A DNA stretch of 64,000 bases from Bartonella sp. DB5-6 (GTDB lineage: Bacteria; Pseudomonadota; Alphaproteobacteria; Rhizobiales; Rhizobiaceae): contig NZ_JH725116.1 in assembly GCF_000278115.1 (NCBI RefSeq), positions 144,786 through 208,785 of the forward strand. The letters run 5' to 3'. This document shows positions 27,357 through 37,259 of the stretch, one piece after another. Every line of letters starts with the position of its first letter. Positions within the stretch are counted from its first letter, which is position 1. A program made the translations under genes and the position numbers. The notes under the pieces were generated by a model. The model was not told the origin of the DNA. It worked only from the letters and a program-made list of their open reading frames with translations, and did no database searches.

Positions 27357-30137
27357 GTGACCGATCTTACTCCACACCCAGAACGTGATATACTGACTGG
27401 TATTGAGCCAATCAGCATTGTTGATGAAATGCAACGCTCTTATCTCGATTATGCGATGAGCGTGATTGTTTCACGTGCACTTCCGGATGTCCGTGATGGT
27501 CTTAAACCTGTTCATCGGCGTATTCTTCATGCCATGAATGAAATGGGGCTTTCTTTTAATAAGTCTTATCGTAAATCTGCCGGTGTTGTCGGTGAAGTTA
27601 TGGGGAAGTTTCATCCCCATGGTGATGCCTCGATTTACGATGCTTTGGTGCGTATGGCACAGGACTTTTCTTTAAGAAATCCCCTGATTGACGGTCAAGG
27701 AAATTTTGGTTCTGTTGATGGTGATCCACCTGCGGCAATGCGTTATACAGAATGTCGTTTGGAAAAAGTTTCGCAAGAGCTTTTAGCTGATATTGATAAA
27801 GATACTGTTGATTTTCAGGATAATTACGATGGGCGTGAGCGTGAACCGGTTGTCTTACCAGCGCGTTTCCCTAATCTTTTGGTCAATGGGTCTGGTGGTA
27901 TTGCTGTAGGAATGGCAACCAATATTCCTCCCCATAATCTTGGTGAAGTCGTTGATGGTTGTATCGCTTTGATTGATAATCCCGATATAACACTTGATAA
28001 AATAATTGAAATCATTCCTGGTCCTGATTTTCCCACTGGTGGTATTATCCTTGGTCATTCTGGTGTCCGTTCGGCTTATGAAACAGGGCGTGGCTCAATT
28101 ATTATGCGTGCTAAGATTGATATTGAAGAAATTCGCAATGGTCGACAGGCAATTATTGTGAGTGAAATACCTTATCAAGTTAATAAAGCAACGATGATTG
28201 AAAAAATGGCCGAATTGGTGCGCGATAAGCGTATCGAGGGAATCTCTGATTTGCGTGACGAATCTGACCGTGATGGGTACCGCGTTGTTATTGAGCTTAA
28301 GAAAGATGTTGTTGCAGAAGTTATTTTGAACCAATTATATCGTTATACGCCATTGCAAACTTCCTTTGGTTGTAATATGGTTGCATTGAACGGGGGGAAA
28401 CCTGAACAGATGACGTTGCTTGGTATGCTTCGTGCGTTTGTTTCTTTCCGAGAAGAGGTTGTAAGTCGGCGAACAAAATATCTTTTACGTAAAGCACGTG
28501 AGCGTGCACATGTTTTGGTTGGTCTTGCACTTGCAGTTGCTAATATTGATGAAATTATAGTGCTCATTCGTAAAGCTTCTGATCCTCAGACAGCGCGTGC
28601 ACAATTAATGGAACGGCGCTGGCCCGCTGCTGATGTGGCGTCCTTGATTAAACTTATTGATGATCCTCGTCATATTATTCATGAGGATAGTACTTATAAT
28701 TTATCTGAAGAACAGGCGCGTGCTATTTTGGAATTGCGCTTGCAAAGGTTAACGGCACTTGGGCGAGATGAAATTGCTGATGAATTGAATAAAATTGGAG
28801 TGGATATTGCCGATTATCTTCATATTTTGGCTTCACGTTCACGGATCATGGGTATTGTTAAAGATGAACTGAAAGTTCTTCGTGAAGAGTTTGCAACGCC
28901 CAGACGCACTGTATTTGGTTTTGGTAGCGCTGAGATGGATAGCGAAGATCTGATCGCACCAGAAGATATGGTGGTAACGGTTAGTCATAGTGGCTATATT
29001 AAGCGTGTTCCTCTCAATACATACCGTGCACAGCGTCGCGGTGGTAAAGGGCGTTCTGGTATGTCTACGAGGGATGAGGATTTTGTAACGCGATTGTTTA
29101 TAGTTAATACGCATACGCCAGTTCTTTTCTTTTCGTCGCGTGGAATTGTTTACAAGGAAAAGGTTTGGCGTTTGCCTCTTGGTACGCCGCAGTCACGTGG
29201 GCGAGCTTTGATTAATTTGCTTCCCTTACAGCAAGGTGAGCGCATAACAACTATTATGCCTTTACCAGAAGATGAAGCGCGTTGGAGTGCATTGGATGTT
29301 ATGTTTGCAACAACGCGTGGAACTGTACGTCGTAATAAATTATCAGATTTTGTTCAGGTTAATCGTAATGGTAAAATTGCAATGAAACTTGATGAAGAAG
29401 GAGATGAAATTCTTTCTGTTGAAACTTGTACAGAACATGATGATGTCGTTCTCACAACGGCGAATGGGCAATGTATTCGTTTTCCAGTGGTTGATGTTCG
29501 TGTTTTTGTAGGACGTAATTCGGTGGGGGTACGTGGTATCAATTTGGCTGAGGGTGATAAAGTCATTTCAATGACACTCTTAGAGCATGTTGAAGCCACG
29601 TCGGTTGAGCGTTCTGCTTACGTCAAACGTGTGATGAGTGAACGGCGTGCGGTTGGTGGTGATGCTGAAGATATTGCATCTTTTGATGAAGAAGACGCAG
29701 GAGCTGAAACAGAATTGACAGATGAGCGCTATGCAGAACTAAATACGCGTGAACAGATGCTTTTAACCGTGAGTGAATTTGGTTATGGAAAACGGTCTTC
29801 CTCATATGAGTTCCGGATTTCTGGTCGTGGTGGAAAAGGGATTCGTGGAACAGATCCAACTAAGACAGCTGAAATTGGCAAATTAGTGGCGGCTTTTCCA
29901 GTAAAGGCACAAGATCAAATTATGTTAGTGTCAGATGGGGGACAGCTTATTCGCGTGCCTGTTGATGGCATTCGTATAGCTGGTCGTTCGACTAAGGGGG
30001 TGACAATTTTCAATACAGCCGAAGGTGAAAGAGTTGTATCGGTTGAGCGTATTTCTGAGTCTGAAGATGATGATAGCCAATTAATTGATGAAGCTGGAGA
30101 ACATTCTGGTACTATTGATGTAAACGAAGAGAAATAG
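27357..30137 (+). CDS. gyrA: DNA gyrase subunit A
   Basis: 926 aa, starting at GTG. The breakage-reunion domain shows [17 protein letters not shown] and the quinolone region [18 protein letters not shown], and the catalytic Tyr lies in AAMRYTECR. The C-terminal pinwheel contains the GyrA box ([10 protein letters not shown]) and repeated GxG blades. A ~35-residue acidic insert ([18 protein letters not shown]) and a long acidic tail are present. At the E. coli Ser83 position the residue is Ala91, and Asp95 equals E. coli Asp87. With GyrB it introduces negative supercoils. The spacing to coaD (19 bases) suggests co-transcription. Confidence 0.98.
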   Translation: MTDLTPHPERDILTGIEPISIVDEMQRSYLDYAMSVIVSRALPDVRDGLKPVHRRILHAMNEMGLSFNKSYRKSAGVVGEVMGKFHPHGDASIYDALVRMAQDFSLRNPLIDGQGNFGSVDGDPPAAMRYTECRLEKVSQELLADIDKDTVDFQDNYDGREREPVVLPARFPNLLVNGSGGIAVGMATNIPPHNLGEVVDGCIALIDNPDITLDKIIEIIPGPDFPTGGIILGHSGVRSAYETGRGSIIMRAKIDIEEIRNGRQAIIVSEIPYQVNKATMIEKMAELVRDKRIEGISDLRDESDRDGYRVVIELKKDVVAEVILNQLYRYTPLQTSFGCNMVALNGGKPEQMTLLGMLRAFVSFREEVVSRRTKYLLRKARERAHVLVGLALAVANIDEIIVLIRKASDPQTARAQLMERRWPAADVASLIKLIDDPRHIIHEDSTYNLSEEQARAILELRLQRLTALGRDEIADELNKIGVDIADYLHILASRSRIMGIVKDELKVLREEFATPRRTVFGFGSAEMDSEDLIAPEDMVVTVSHSGYIKRVPLNTYRAQRRGGKGRSGMSTRDEDFVTRLFIVNTHTPVLFFSSRGIVYKEKVWRLPLGTPQSRGRALINLLPLQQGERITTIMPLPEDEARWSALDVMFATTRGTVRRNKLSDFVQVNRNGKIAMKLDEEGDEILSVETCTEHDDVVLTTANGQCIRFPVVDVRVFVGRNSVGVRGINLAEGDKVISMTLLEHVEATSVERSAYVKRVMSERRAVGGDAEDIASFDEEDAGAETELTDERYAELNTREQMLLTVSEFGYGKRSSSYEFRISGRGGKGIRGTDPTKTAEIGKLVAAFPVKAQDQIMLVSDGGQLIRVPVDGIRIAGRSTKGVTIFNTAEGERVVSVERISESEDDDSQLIDEAGEHSGTIDVNEEK

Positions 30138-30159
30138 TTCTAAAGGGCGACGTGAAATG

Positions 30160-30678
30160 ATGAAAATTGCTCTTTATGCGGGTTCCTTCGATCCTCTTAC
30201 AAATGGTCATTTTGATGTTTTGCGGGGCAGTCTCGTTTTGGCTGATAAAATTGTTGTGGCTATAGGTATACAGGCTAAAAAAACGCCACTTTTTAGTTTT
30301 GAAGAGCGTGTTGAGTTAATTACTCAGGTAGGGAAAGACTTATTAAATGTCGGTCCAGACCGGTTACAGGTTATTTCGTTTGATACTCTTTTAATTGATA
30401 AAGCTCGTGAAATTGGTGCGTCATTTCTTATTCGTGGGTTACGTGATGGCACTGACCTTGATTATGAGATGCAAATGGCAGGGATGAATGGTATCATGGC
30501 TCCTGAATTGCAAACTGTTTTTTTGCCAGCGAGTGTTTCTGGACGCGCAATAACTTCTACATTGGTACGCCAGATTGCTTCTATGGGAGGTGATGTGGCG
30601 CCCTTTGTGCCTGAAAATATTGCTAGAGCTTTGCGTTTAAAATTTCAATCTTCAGGAGAGAATGATCGTGTACCTTAG
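30160..30678 (+). CDS. coaD: Phosphopantetheine adenylyltransferase
   Basis: 172 aa from the second of two adjacent ATGs. [20 protein letters not shown] holds the nucleotidyltransferase T/HxGH motif; [20 protein letters not shown] and the ITSTLVR motif near the C-terminus are diagnostic. It converts 4'-phosphopantetheine and ATP to dephospho-CoA, the penultimate step of CoA synthesis. It overlaps the exported cyclophilin gene by 17 bases, so the two are translationally linked. Confidence 0.95.
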   Translation: MKIALYAGSFDPLTNGHFDVLRGSLVLADKIVVAIGIQAKKTPLFSFEERVELITQVGKDLLNVGPDRLQVISFDTLLIDKAREIGASFLIRGLRDGTDLDYEMQMAGMNGIMAPELQTVFLPASVSGRAITSTLVRQIASMGGDVAPFVPENIARALRLKFQSSGENDRVP

Positions 30679-31243
30679 AATTCTTATTGTATTGACATCT
30701 ATTTTTTGCTTTTTCTCATTGAGTGCTGTAGCTTGTGATTCTAATATTCTTGTTTTATCTCTCGAAAATGGTGATGTGGTTATTCGTCTTCGCCCTGATC
30801 TGGCACCAAAACATGTTGCACAGATTAAAAGATTAACGAAGGAAGGTGCTTACAACAATGTTGTATTTCATCGTGTTATTCCAGACTTTATGGCACAAAC
30901 TGGTGATGTAAAATTTGGAAAAAAGGGCAGTGAGAATTTTGATCCTAAACGCGTTGGTACGGGTGGATCAAATTATCCCAATATATCAGCAGAGTTTTCA
31001 AAGCAGCCATTTAAGCGCGGTACAGTTGGGATGGCACGTGCACAAGATCCAAATTCCGCTAATTCTCAATTTTTCATTTGTTTTAGTGATGCTGCTTTTT
31101 TAAATGGTCAGTATACGGTTGTTGGAGAGGTTATAAAGGGAATGGATGTTGTTGATAAAATTAAAAAAGGCAGCACAAGTAATAATGGGGCTGTAACAAA
31201 TCCTGATGTTATTAATGCTGCCACTTTGCAAGTTGATAGATGA
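30662..31243 (+). CDS. ppiA: Exported cyclophilin-type peptidyl-prolyl isomerase
   Basis: 193 aa with an N-terminal signal segment ([20 protein letters not shown]), so it acts in the periplasm. The Ala-Cys-Asp end also permits lipidation (SAVAC). The cyclophilin core is complete: [19 protein letters not shown] with the catalytic Arg, [20 protein letters not shown] and [20 protein letters not shown]. The cyclosporin-contact Trp is replaced by Phe (AFLNGQ), as in bacterial PpiA. It catalyses proline isomerisation during envelope protein folding. It is followed after 19 bases by a cytoplasmic paralogue, an evident duplication. Confidence 0.92.
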   Translation: MIVYLRILIVLTSIFCFFSLSAVACDSNILVLSLENGDVVIRLRPDLAPKHVAQIKRLTKEGAYNNVVFHRVIPDFMAQTGDVKFGKKGSENFDPKRVGTGGSNYPNISAEFSKQPFKRGTVGMARAQDPNSANSQFFICFSDAAFLNGQYTVVGEVIKGMDVVDKIKKGSTSNNGAVTNPDVINAATLQVDR

Positions 31244-31262
31244 GTCAGAGGAGTTTAGCCGT

Positions 31263-31775
31263 ATGGTCGAGATTACAGATTTAGAAAATACCCTAATCCT
31301 TGAAACAACGAAGGGCAGGGTTGTTATTGAATTTTTTGCTGATTTAGCACCTAGCCATGTTGCACGTATTAAAGAGCTCGTGCGTGAAGGTGCTTATGAT
31401 AATGTTATTTTTCATCGTGTTATTGATGGTTTTATGGCGCAAACGGGTGATGTGCAATTTGGAAAGAAGGACGATGAAAAATTCGATTTATCACGTGCCG
31501 GTATGGGTGGTTCAGAGAAGCCTAATTTAACAGCAGAGTTTTCAAATCTTTCTCATAAGCGTGGTACAGTTTCTATGGCACGCAGTCAGAATCCAAATTC
31601 TGCTAATTCACAGTTTTTTATTTGCTTTGCCGATTCTCCTTGGCTTGATCGTCAGTATTCCATATGGGGGCAGGTTGTTGAAGGTATGGAAAATATCGAT
31701 AAAATTAAGCGTGGTGAGCCTGTTGTAGAGCCCGATGCAATTATTAAAGCTAAAGTTGCTGCTGATATAAAATAG
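31263..31775 (+). CDS. ppiB: Cytoplasmic cyclophilin-type peptidyl-prolyl isomerase
   Basis: 170 aa without a signal peptide. The domain is as in the upstream paralogue ([39 protein letters not shown]) but carries Trp in SPWLDRQYSIWGQV, the residue that contacts cyclosporin in eukaryotic enzymes. I start at ATG 31263 because AGAGGAG lies 9 bases upstream; earlier in-frame starts lie inside the previous gene. It assists folding of cytosolic proteins. Confidence 0.92.
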   Translation: MVEITDLENTLILETTKGRVVIEFFADLAPSHVARIKELVREGAYDNVIFHRVIDGFMAQTGDVQFGKKDDEKFDLSRAGMGGSEKPNLTAEFSNLSHKRGTVSMARSQNPNSANSQFFICFADSPWLDRQYSIWGQVVEGMENIDKIKRGEPVVEPDAIIKAKVAADIK

Positions 31776-32714
31776 TATAGTTATATTGAGTTCAATTGTA
31801 AGATCGCCAAGTGAAGGGATTCTCCTCTGATTGTTATTTTGATCCAATGAGGGATGATTAATGCAGATTGGATCTGTAAAAGGATTCTACAGCTATGCGC
31901 TCATTTTCAATATTAAGCTTTGTAACCTTATTTTTATACAAGTAGAATTTAGTAATTTCAATTGTTTAGTGTAACAGTTTGCATAAAGCATTGTTTATCT
32001 TGATGAAAAAATTATTCTGTTTTGTGTCTCTCAAAAGAAGATATGAGAAGACTTCTGATATAGGGAAGATATTAATAAGGATTCTATAAGGTTATCGTGA
32101 GCTATAATAGTATTTCATTTTTATTGATATTAATGGTGATGTATTTTTTCTGTCATGCTGTTATCAAAGTATATTTTAGATATTGAGGATAAGAATAAGT
32201 AGCTTTTTTCACGTGTAAAAAGGTGGTAAAGATATCCGCTACTGTTTTATATTTTATTGGAAAGTTACTAGACAGCTTTAGAAAACATTTGCACTCCCTA
32301 TTATTTTTTATCTGTGAAAGTGATATGTATCCAAGGTCATTAGTGTATTTAAGGTTTTCTTTTATCGATGTCAAATTCGCTAGATGTGATTGGTAGTGAA
32401 AGTGTGTGGAAATAAGACTGTTTGTGTTGAAAAAACAATTTTGTAGTTATTTAAAGCTTTGGTTAACAAGTGTAGGCATCTCAAGATATTGTGTTCTCAG
32501 ATATACTTAGTATTTTTATGAAAAGAGATTATCATTTTGGCTATGGTATCTCATAATAGAAAAACTTTATTTATCTCATTTAATTTTTTTATGCTAATTA
32601 CAATATTTAGCGAATCGAAAATCAATCCGTAAAGTTTATGACGAATCTAGCAAGAAAGGTATAGCTTTTCTTTCTATAGCAATATGAGTTTATGGAATCG
32701 AAAAGACGAGAGTG
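31776..32714. other. 939-bp intergenic stretch without a recognisable gene
   Basis: AT-rich, with no open frame that looks coding on either strand and no tRNA. In many alphaproteobacteria queA lies between ppi and tgt; no QueA motif could be read here. It may be decayed coding DNA or hold small RNAs. Confidence 0.6.
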
Positions 32715-33833
32715 ATGATAAAGACGTTTCATTATAGAAAAATTGCTCAAGATGGTTATGCGCGTCGTGGTGAAATTATAACGGGTCGTGGGGGTATTCG
32801 TACACCTGCATTTATGCCTGTTGGGACGGCAGGAACCGTTAAAGCTATGTATATGGATCAGATACGTGCTCTTGGTGCAGACATCATTTTGGGCAATACC
32901 TATCATTTAATGTTGCGTCCGGGAGCTGAACGCGTTGCGCGTTTAGGAGGACTACATGAATTTTCACGCTGGTTTGGGCCTATTTTAACCGATTCTGGTG
33001 GATTTCAGGTTATGTCACTGGCAGGAATTCGTAAAATTACAGAACAAGGTGTGACTTTTCGCTCTTATATTAACGGAGCGTACTATGAAATGAGTCCAGA
33101 GCGTTCCATCGAAATTCAAGGGCTTCTTAATGCGGATATCCAGATGCAGCTGGATCAATGTATTGCATTACCTGCAAGTGAAAAAGAAATAGAAGCTGCT
33201 ATGGAACTTTCTTTGCGGTGGGCACAGCGTTGTAAAACAGCTTTTGGTGATCAGCCAGATAAAGCACTGTTTGGTATTGTTCAAGGCGGTGATAATATGA
33301 AACTGCGTGAGCGTTCTACCCAAGCATTAAAAGAGATGGATTTGAAAGGTTATGCTATTGGAGGGCTTGCGGTTGGTGAACCGCAGAGTGTTATGACTGC
33401 TGTGTTAGATGCCACGTGCCCGATTTTGCCAGAGGATAAGCCACGTTATCTTATGGGAGTAGGAACACCTGATGATATTTTACAAAGTGTTGCTCGTGGT
33501 ATTGATATGTTTGATTGTGTTATGCCGACTCGTGCAGGACGTCATGGTTTAGCTTTTACGCGCTTTGGTAGAATTAATTTGCGTAATGCACGTTATGCAG
33601 AGGATCCATATCCTCTTGATCCACAATCGCTTTGTCCTGCTACGTATGATTATAGTTGCGCTTATTTGCATCATTTGATCAAATCTGGTGAATCTCTTGG
33701 TGGTATGTTGTTGACTTGGAATAATCTCTTTTATTATCAGCAGCTTATGCAAGAAATTCGTGATGCTATTGAAGAAGGATGTTATGCTGATTTTTGTGCT
33801 AAAACGCGTTCTTTATGGATGCAAGGACGGTAA
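32715..33833 (+). CDS. tgt: tRNA-guanine(34) transglycosylase with degenerate zinc site
   Basis: 372 aa (GTG 32712 is an alternative start). Family signatures are clear: GNTYHLMLRPGAE, the active-site DSGGFQVMSL, GIVQGGDNMKLRERS, GGLAVGEP, and the second catalytic Asp in GIDMFDCVMPTRAGRHG. It swaps guanine 34 of GUN-anticodon tRNAs for a queuosine precursor base. The canonical Zn site CxCxxC...H is instead S305-x-C307-x-x-T310 and N336 (LDPQSLCPATYDYS, LLTWNNL), so three of four ligands are lost. The chain is otherwise full length and well conserved. Confidence 0.93.
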   Translation: MIKTFHYRKIAQDGYARRGEIITGRGGIRTPAFMPVGTAGTVKAMYMDQIRALGADIILGNTYHLMLRPGAERVARLGGLHEFSRWFGPILTDSGGFQVMSLAGIRKITEQGVTFRSYINGAYYEMSPERSIEIQGLLNADIQMQLDQCIALPASEKEIEAAMELSLRWAQRCKTAFGDQPDKALFGIVQGGDNMKLRERSTQALKEMDLKGYAIGGLAVGEPQSVMTAVLDATCPILPEDKPRYLMGVGTPDDILQSVARGIDMFDCVMPTRAGRHGLAFTRFGRINLRNARYAEDPYPLDPQSLCPATYDYSCAYLHHLIKSGESLGGMLLTWNNLFYYQQLMQEIRDAIEEGCYADFCAKTRSLWMQGR

Positions 33834-34484
33834 GATATTGACCATTGCTTAATTTAATTTTTGGTCAGGAGTTTCTGCTAAAAATAGAAGTGAGAAATAT
33901 TTTTAAAAAGCATGAACATTGTACTGGCTTAAAAGATGAATACACAATTTAACGGTATATATTTTAACAGTAAAAAGAAACTGTACTCCGGTACGCGCTA
34001 CCTGATCCGGAGATAAACAGTTTACTTCTGTTTCTTATGACTGTTTAGATCAACAATGTTAATGAGGGGTTAGCGAACTCTTAAAGAAGTATGAAAACTG
34101 CATTTTTATAGGGGGGCTTTGTGATTTTTTTTATTTGAGAATGAAGTTTTAACAAAAAGTATTTTTTAAGAGTGGATATGAGTGGTTCTGAAATAAATTC
34201 TAGAAAATGCAAACGGTTAATATTTTAAACTGCTAAGCTTATTTTTTCTGGGAACGACATTCTATCAACTTATAGTTCAATTTAAGTTACAGAATATTGC
34301 AACTGCCATGCAGTAAAAAACTAATTTTATTATGTTACTATGAAAAAGCGAAAGGCGTTTTTCTTTTCATTGTGGAAGGTGTTTTAATGCTTCATTGGAA
34401 TTTTTTAGGCATAGATGCAAAAAGGTTCCTAGTTCATTTATGTCATATCACAGATATTTATGATTAAAGTGTCACTCTACAGAA
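33834..34484. other. Intergenic region with a long dyad-symmetric element
   Basis: 650 AT-rich bases without a gene. The only striking feature is a hairpin: AAACTGT-A-CTCCGG (33978-33991) pairs with CCGGAG-ATAA-ACAGTTT (34007-34023) around a 15-base loop (TACGCGCTACCTGAT). A further copy GTTTCTT (34030-34036) could pair with AAGAAAC (33975-33981). It is a local GC island in AT-rich DNA and could be a small RNA, a regulatory hairpin or a remnant repeat. Confidence 0.5.
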
Positions 34485-35693
34485 ATGATGACAATGAAGA
34501 ATTCTCATAAAAAAAATATTTTTACATCAGGTATTAATTCTAGTACACGACGTTTTGCAATTTTAGCTCTTGCAGTGGGAAGTTTTTCTATTGGTACTGC
34601 AGAGTTTGTTGCAATGGGTTTACAGCCAGAGATGGCACGGAGTTCATCTATTGATATTCCTACAGCTGGTAAATATATTTCTGCTTATGCATTGGGAGTT
34701 GTGATTGGAGCACCTCTTTTAGCTGTTACAACAGCTAAATTATCACACAAAACTGTTCTGATCGGATTAATGTTTTTTTATGCGCTGGCAAATATTGCTA
34801 GTGCTCTTTTTTCTGATTTTAGCATATTAGTAGCGTTGCGGTTTATCAGTGGTCTACCACATGGTATCTATTTCGGACTTGCAACGATGGTTGCATCTTC
34901 AATGGTGAAAATGAATGAACGTTCCCAAGCTGTTGGCTATGTTATGCTTGGTTTAACAATTGCGACGGTTTTGGGAGCTCCAAGTGCAACTTGGATTGGT
35001 CAGCTTGTTGGTTGGCAGATTGCTTTTATTCTTGTAGGCGCTATTGCTTTATTATGTTGTTTGCTTATTTGGAAGTTTTTGCCTTCAGGTTTGAATATTT
35101 CAAAAACAAGCCCTCTACGCGAACTTGGCGCGTTAAAGCAAAAGCAGGTATGGTTTCTCTTGACAATGGTTGCGGTTGGAACATCAGGTTTATTTTCTGT
35201 TTTTACTTATATTAAGTCAACATTAATGCATATTTCTGGTGTTTCGCTTGATTGGGTGCCATTTATTATGCCGTTAGTTGGATTGGGAATGGTGGTAGGT
35301 AATCTTTTGGGTCCGAAATTTGCAGTTAAAGTTGGTATTTCACCGATGATATTTTTTTCTATGTTTTGGAGCGCATTTGTTTTTTTTCTCTTTTTCTTTT
35401 TATCCCATACTCCATTAACGGCAGCATTAGGATGCTTTCTTGTTGGTACTTCTTTTGCTACTATGCCGTGTATACAGACGAAAATCATGGATGTTTCTCT
35501 CCATGGACAGATTTTGGCAGGAGCATTAATGCAATCTGCTTTTAATATTGCCAACGCTCTTGGGGCAGAATCTGGAGCATTGGTTTTGAAGTTGGGGTAT
35601 AGTTATGAATATACCGCTGTTCTTGGAGGTATTTTAACTTTCTGTGGATTATTGATTTTTTGCTTCTCATGGTATGTAGAAAAGTGTGCTTAA
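34485..35693 (+). CDS. MFS transporter, AraJ/YdhP-type DHA1 family
   Basis: 402 aa with 12 predicted membrane helices. The first helix has the DHA1 signature SIGTAEFVAMGLQPEMA; loop 2-3 is short (TAKLSHKTVLIG) and motif A is degenerate. The helix-5 antiporter motif region reads VMLGLTIATVLGAPSATWIG. The family exports drugs or sugars by proton exchange; the substrate is unknown. It is convergent with a second, unrelated MFS gene 15 bases away. Confidence 0.85.
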   Translation: MMTMKNSHKKNIFTSGINSSTRRFAILALAVGSFSIGTAEFVAMGLQPEMARSSSIDIPTAGKYISAYALGVVIGAPLLAVTTAKLSHKTVLIGLMFFYALANIASALFSDFSILVALRFISGLPHGIYFGLATMVASSMVKMNERSQAVGYVMLGLTIATVLGAPSATWIGQLVGWQIAFILVGAIALLCCLLIWKFLPSGLNISKTSPLRELGALKQKQVWFLLTMVAVGTSGLFSVFTYIKSTLMHISGVSLDWVPFIMPLVGLGMVVGNLLGPKFAVKVGISPMIFFSMFWSAFVFFLFFFLSHTPLTAALGCFLVGTSFATMPCIQTKIMDVSLHGQILAGALMQSAFNIANALGAESGALVLKLGYSYEYTAVLGGILTFCGLLIFCFSWYVEKCA

Positions 35694-35708
35694 CATTTTT
35701 TCGTTTGT

Positions 35709-37136
35709 TTAGTTATTTGATTGTCCTGTTGGGTTTTTAAATATGCTATAGGAAACACGTAGAGCAAATGGAATACCAAGACAAAATAAAAGACCGATGA
35801 GTGTCGCAAGAAGAGTTTTGGCTGCTAAAATCATTCCTACTATTCCTCCAGGATTAAAGAGTCCAGCTAAATTGGTGATTGTTCCTGCAAGTGTTGCGCT
35901 TAATGCGGCTGAAAACAGTTGTACTGAGGTAAGAGATTCGCTGGCGCGTAGAGCATCCTCATTGTTTGCACATTGCAAAATTCGTTTTAATAAATGCGGC
36001 CATGCTATGCCAGCGCTAATTCCAATAGCAAACAATGCTAAGCAAATGATAAAAATATGTTCAGATGTGGAATCTTTTGTGGGAATAAGCCATAAAAGAC
36101 CGCTTATGCCGAAAAGGCTTAATATAGGAGAATATACAATAACGCTGCGAACTTTTTTTTCGGATACACCAGCACTGGATAAGGAACCGCATGTCCAACC
36201 CAAGCTCATAAGTGACGCTATATAACCGGCAATAAGTGGGGTTTGTCCATGAAGCTCTTGAAGAAAAAGTGGAAAATAAAGCTCTATACTGTAGACTACT
36301 ATTGTCATAATGAGTATCAATGCATAAACAGGAAAAAATTCAGAGGAGAAGGAAAAAGCGTTGCGTGGTAACATAGGATGAAACGTAGATGATTCGATTT
36401 TTGCTAAAACAAAGAGAAGACTCAATCCGATAAATAGCCCACAGATTTTTTCAATTGTAGTATCCATAGCTCCTCCAGCAGAAATAATAAAAATCAATAA
36501 AATGACTGTGAAGAGTTGTGTAATGGGGAGTCGGGGTGTTAGAATAAGGTTTTCATTTTCTTTTGGTAAAGTTTTAAGGGCTATGAGTGAGAAAATTATT
36601 GCTAATACGCCAATGATCCAAAAGGATGCTCTCCATATGCCATAGTATACAGAAATGCCACCGATAGCTGGCCCTAATAGGGTTGATATTCCCCACATTC
36701 CAGAGATAATACTCAATGCATGCGACCAAATAGATGGGTTGAAAACAATACGTACCATAGAATAGGATAGGGATAGTAAGGAACCGCTTCCAAATCCTTG
36801 AACAAAGCGTCCTATCAAAAATAACGGCATAGCTGAAGCCATGCTGCACATAAAGGTCCCAACGGCAAAGATAAGTCCAGACATAACATAAGCATTGCGA
36901 GGACCTATTTTTCCTAATATTTTTGTTGCAAGCGAAGTACCAAGAAGTGATGCTGTAATAAAAACAGTCGCCACCCAAGAGTAATAAAACTCACCGCCAA
37001 TATCGCTCATAAGAGAAGGCAAAATAGTAATAACAATGTAAACGTTGGTGGCATGCAACACAACGCCGCCTATAAACGTTAAAAAGCGGATAGCATTCTT
37101 ATCCAATAAAAGCACAGACCAGCTTTGTTTTTCCAC
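35709..37136 (-). CDS. MFS transporter, DHA2-like multidrug family
   Basis: 475 aa with about 14 hydrophobic segments, consistent with DHA2-type drug exporters. Helix 1 begins RFLTFIGGVVLHATNVYIVI; helix 2 and motif A follow (GTSLATKILGKIGPRNAYVM), and FIGRFVQGFGSGSLLSLSYS is typical of helix 4. The substrate cannot be read from the sequence. Its gene is transcribed toward the AraJ-like gene with no room for a separate terminator. Confidence 0.82.
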   Translation of the reverse strand: MEKQSWSVLLLDKNAIRFLTFIGGVVLHATNVYIVITILPSLMSDIGGEFYYSWVATVFITASLLGTSLATKILGKIGPRNAYVMSGLIFAVGTFMCSMASAMPLFLIGRFVQGFGSGSLLSLSYSMVRIVFNPSIWSHALSIISGMWGISTLLGPAIGGISVYYGIWRASFWIIGVLAIIFSLIALKTLPKENENLILTPRLPITQLFTVILLIFIISAGGAMDTTIEKICGLFIGLSLLFVLAKIESSTFHPMLPRNAFSFSSEFFPVYALILIMTIVVYSIELYFPLFLQELHGQTPLIAGYIASLMSLGWTCGSLSSAGVSEKKVRSVIVYSPILSLFGISGLLWLIPTKDSTSEHIFIICLALFAIGISAGIAWPHLLKRILQCANNEDALRASESLTSVQLFSAALSATLAGTITNLAGLFNPGGIVGMILAAKTLLATLIGLLFCLGIPFALRVSYSIFKNPTGQSNN

Positions 37137-37210
37137 TGTTTTTGCTATTTAGTAAAATGGTCGACCTCTTTATATTTATAAGGCAGTTATTTGAATTTGC
37201 CAAGAGAAGA

Positions 37211-37240
37211 TTCAAAGCTCTCCTTTCGCAGAGCTTTGGA
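37211..37240 (-). terminator. Probable terminator after icd
   Basis: CAAAGCTCT (37213-37221) and AGAGCTTTG (37230-37238) form a perfect 9-bp stem with an 8-base loop, 20 bases past the icd stop. The following T-run on the minus strand is weak, so termination may be partial. Confidence 0.55.
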
Positions 37241-37259
37241 ATTTAAATTAAGTTACAAC

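Noticed and set aside
31776..32714. Short open frames of 70-95 codons in the gap before tgt
   Set aside because: No ribosome sites, composition not protein-like, and one overlaps the tgt start on the opposite strand.
35797..36225. 142-codon frame opposite the second MFS gene
   Set aside because: Shadow of a membrane-protein gene with no supporting signals.
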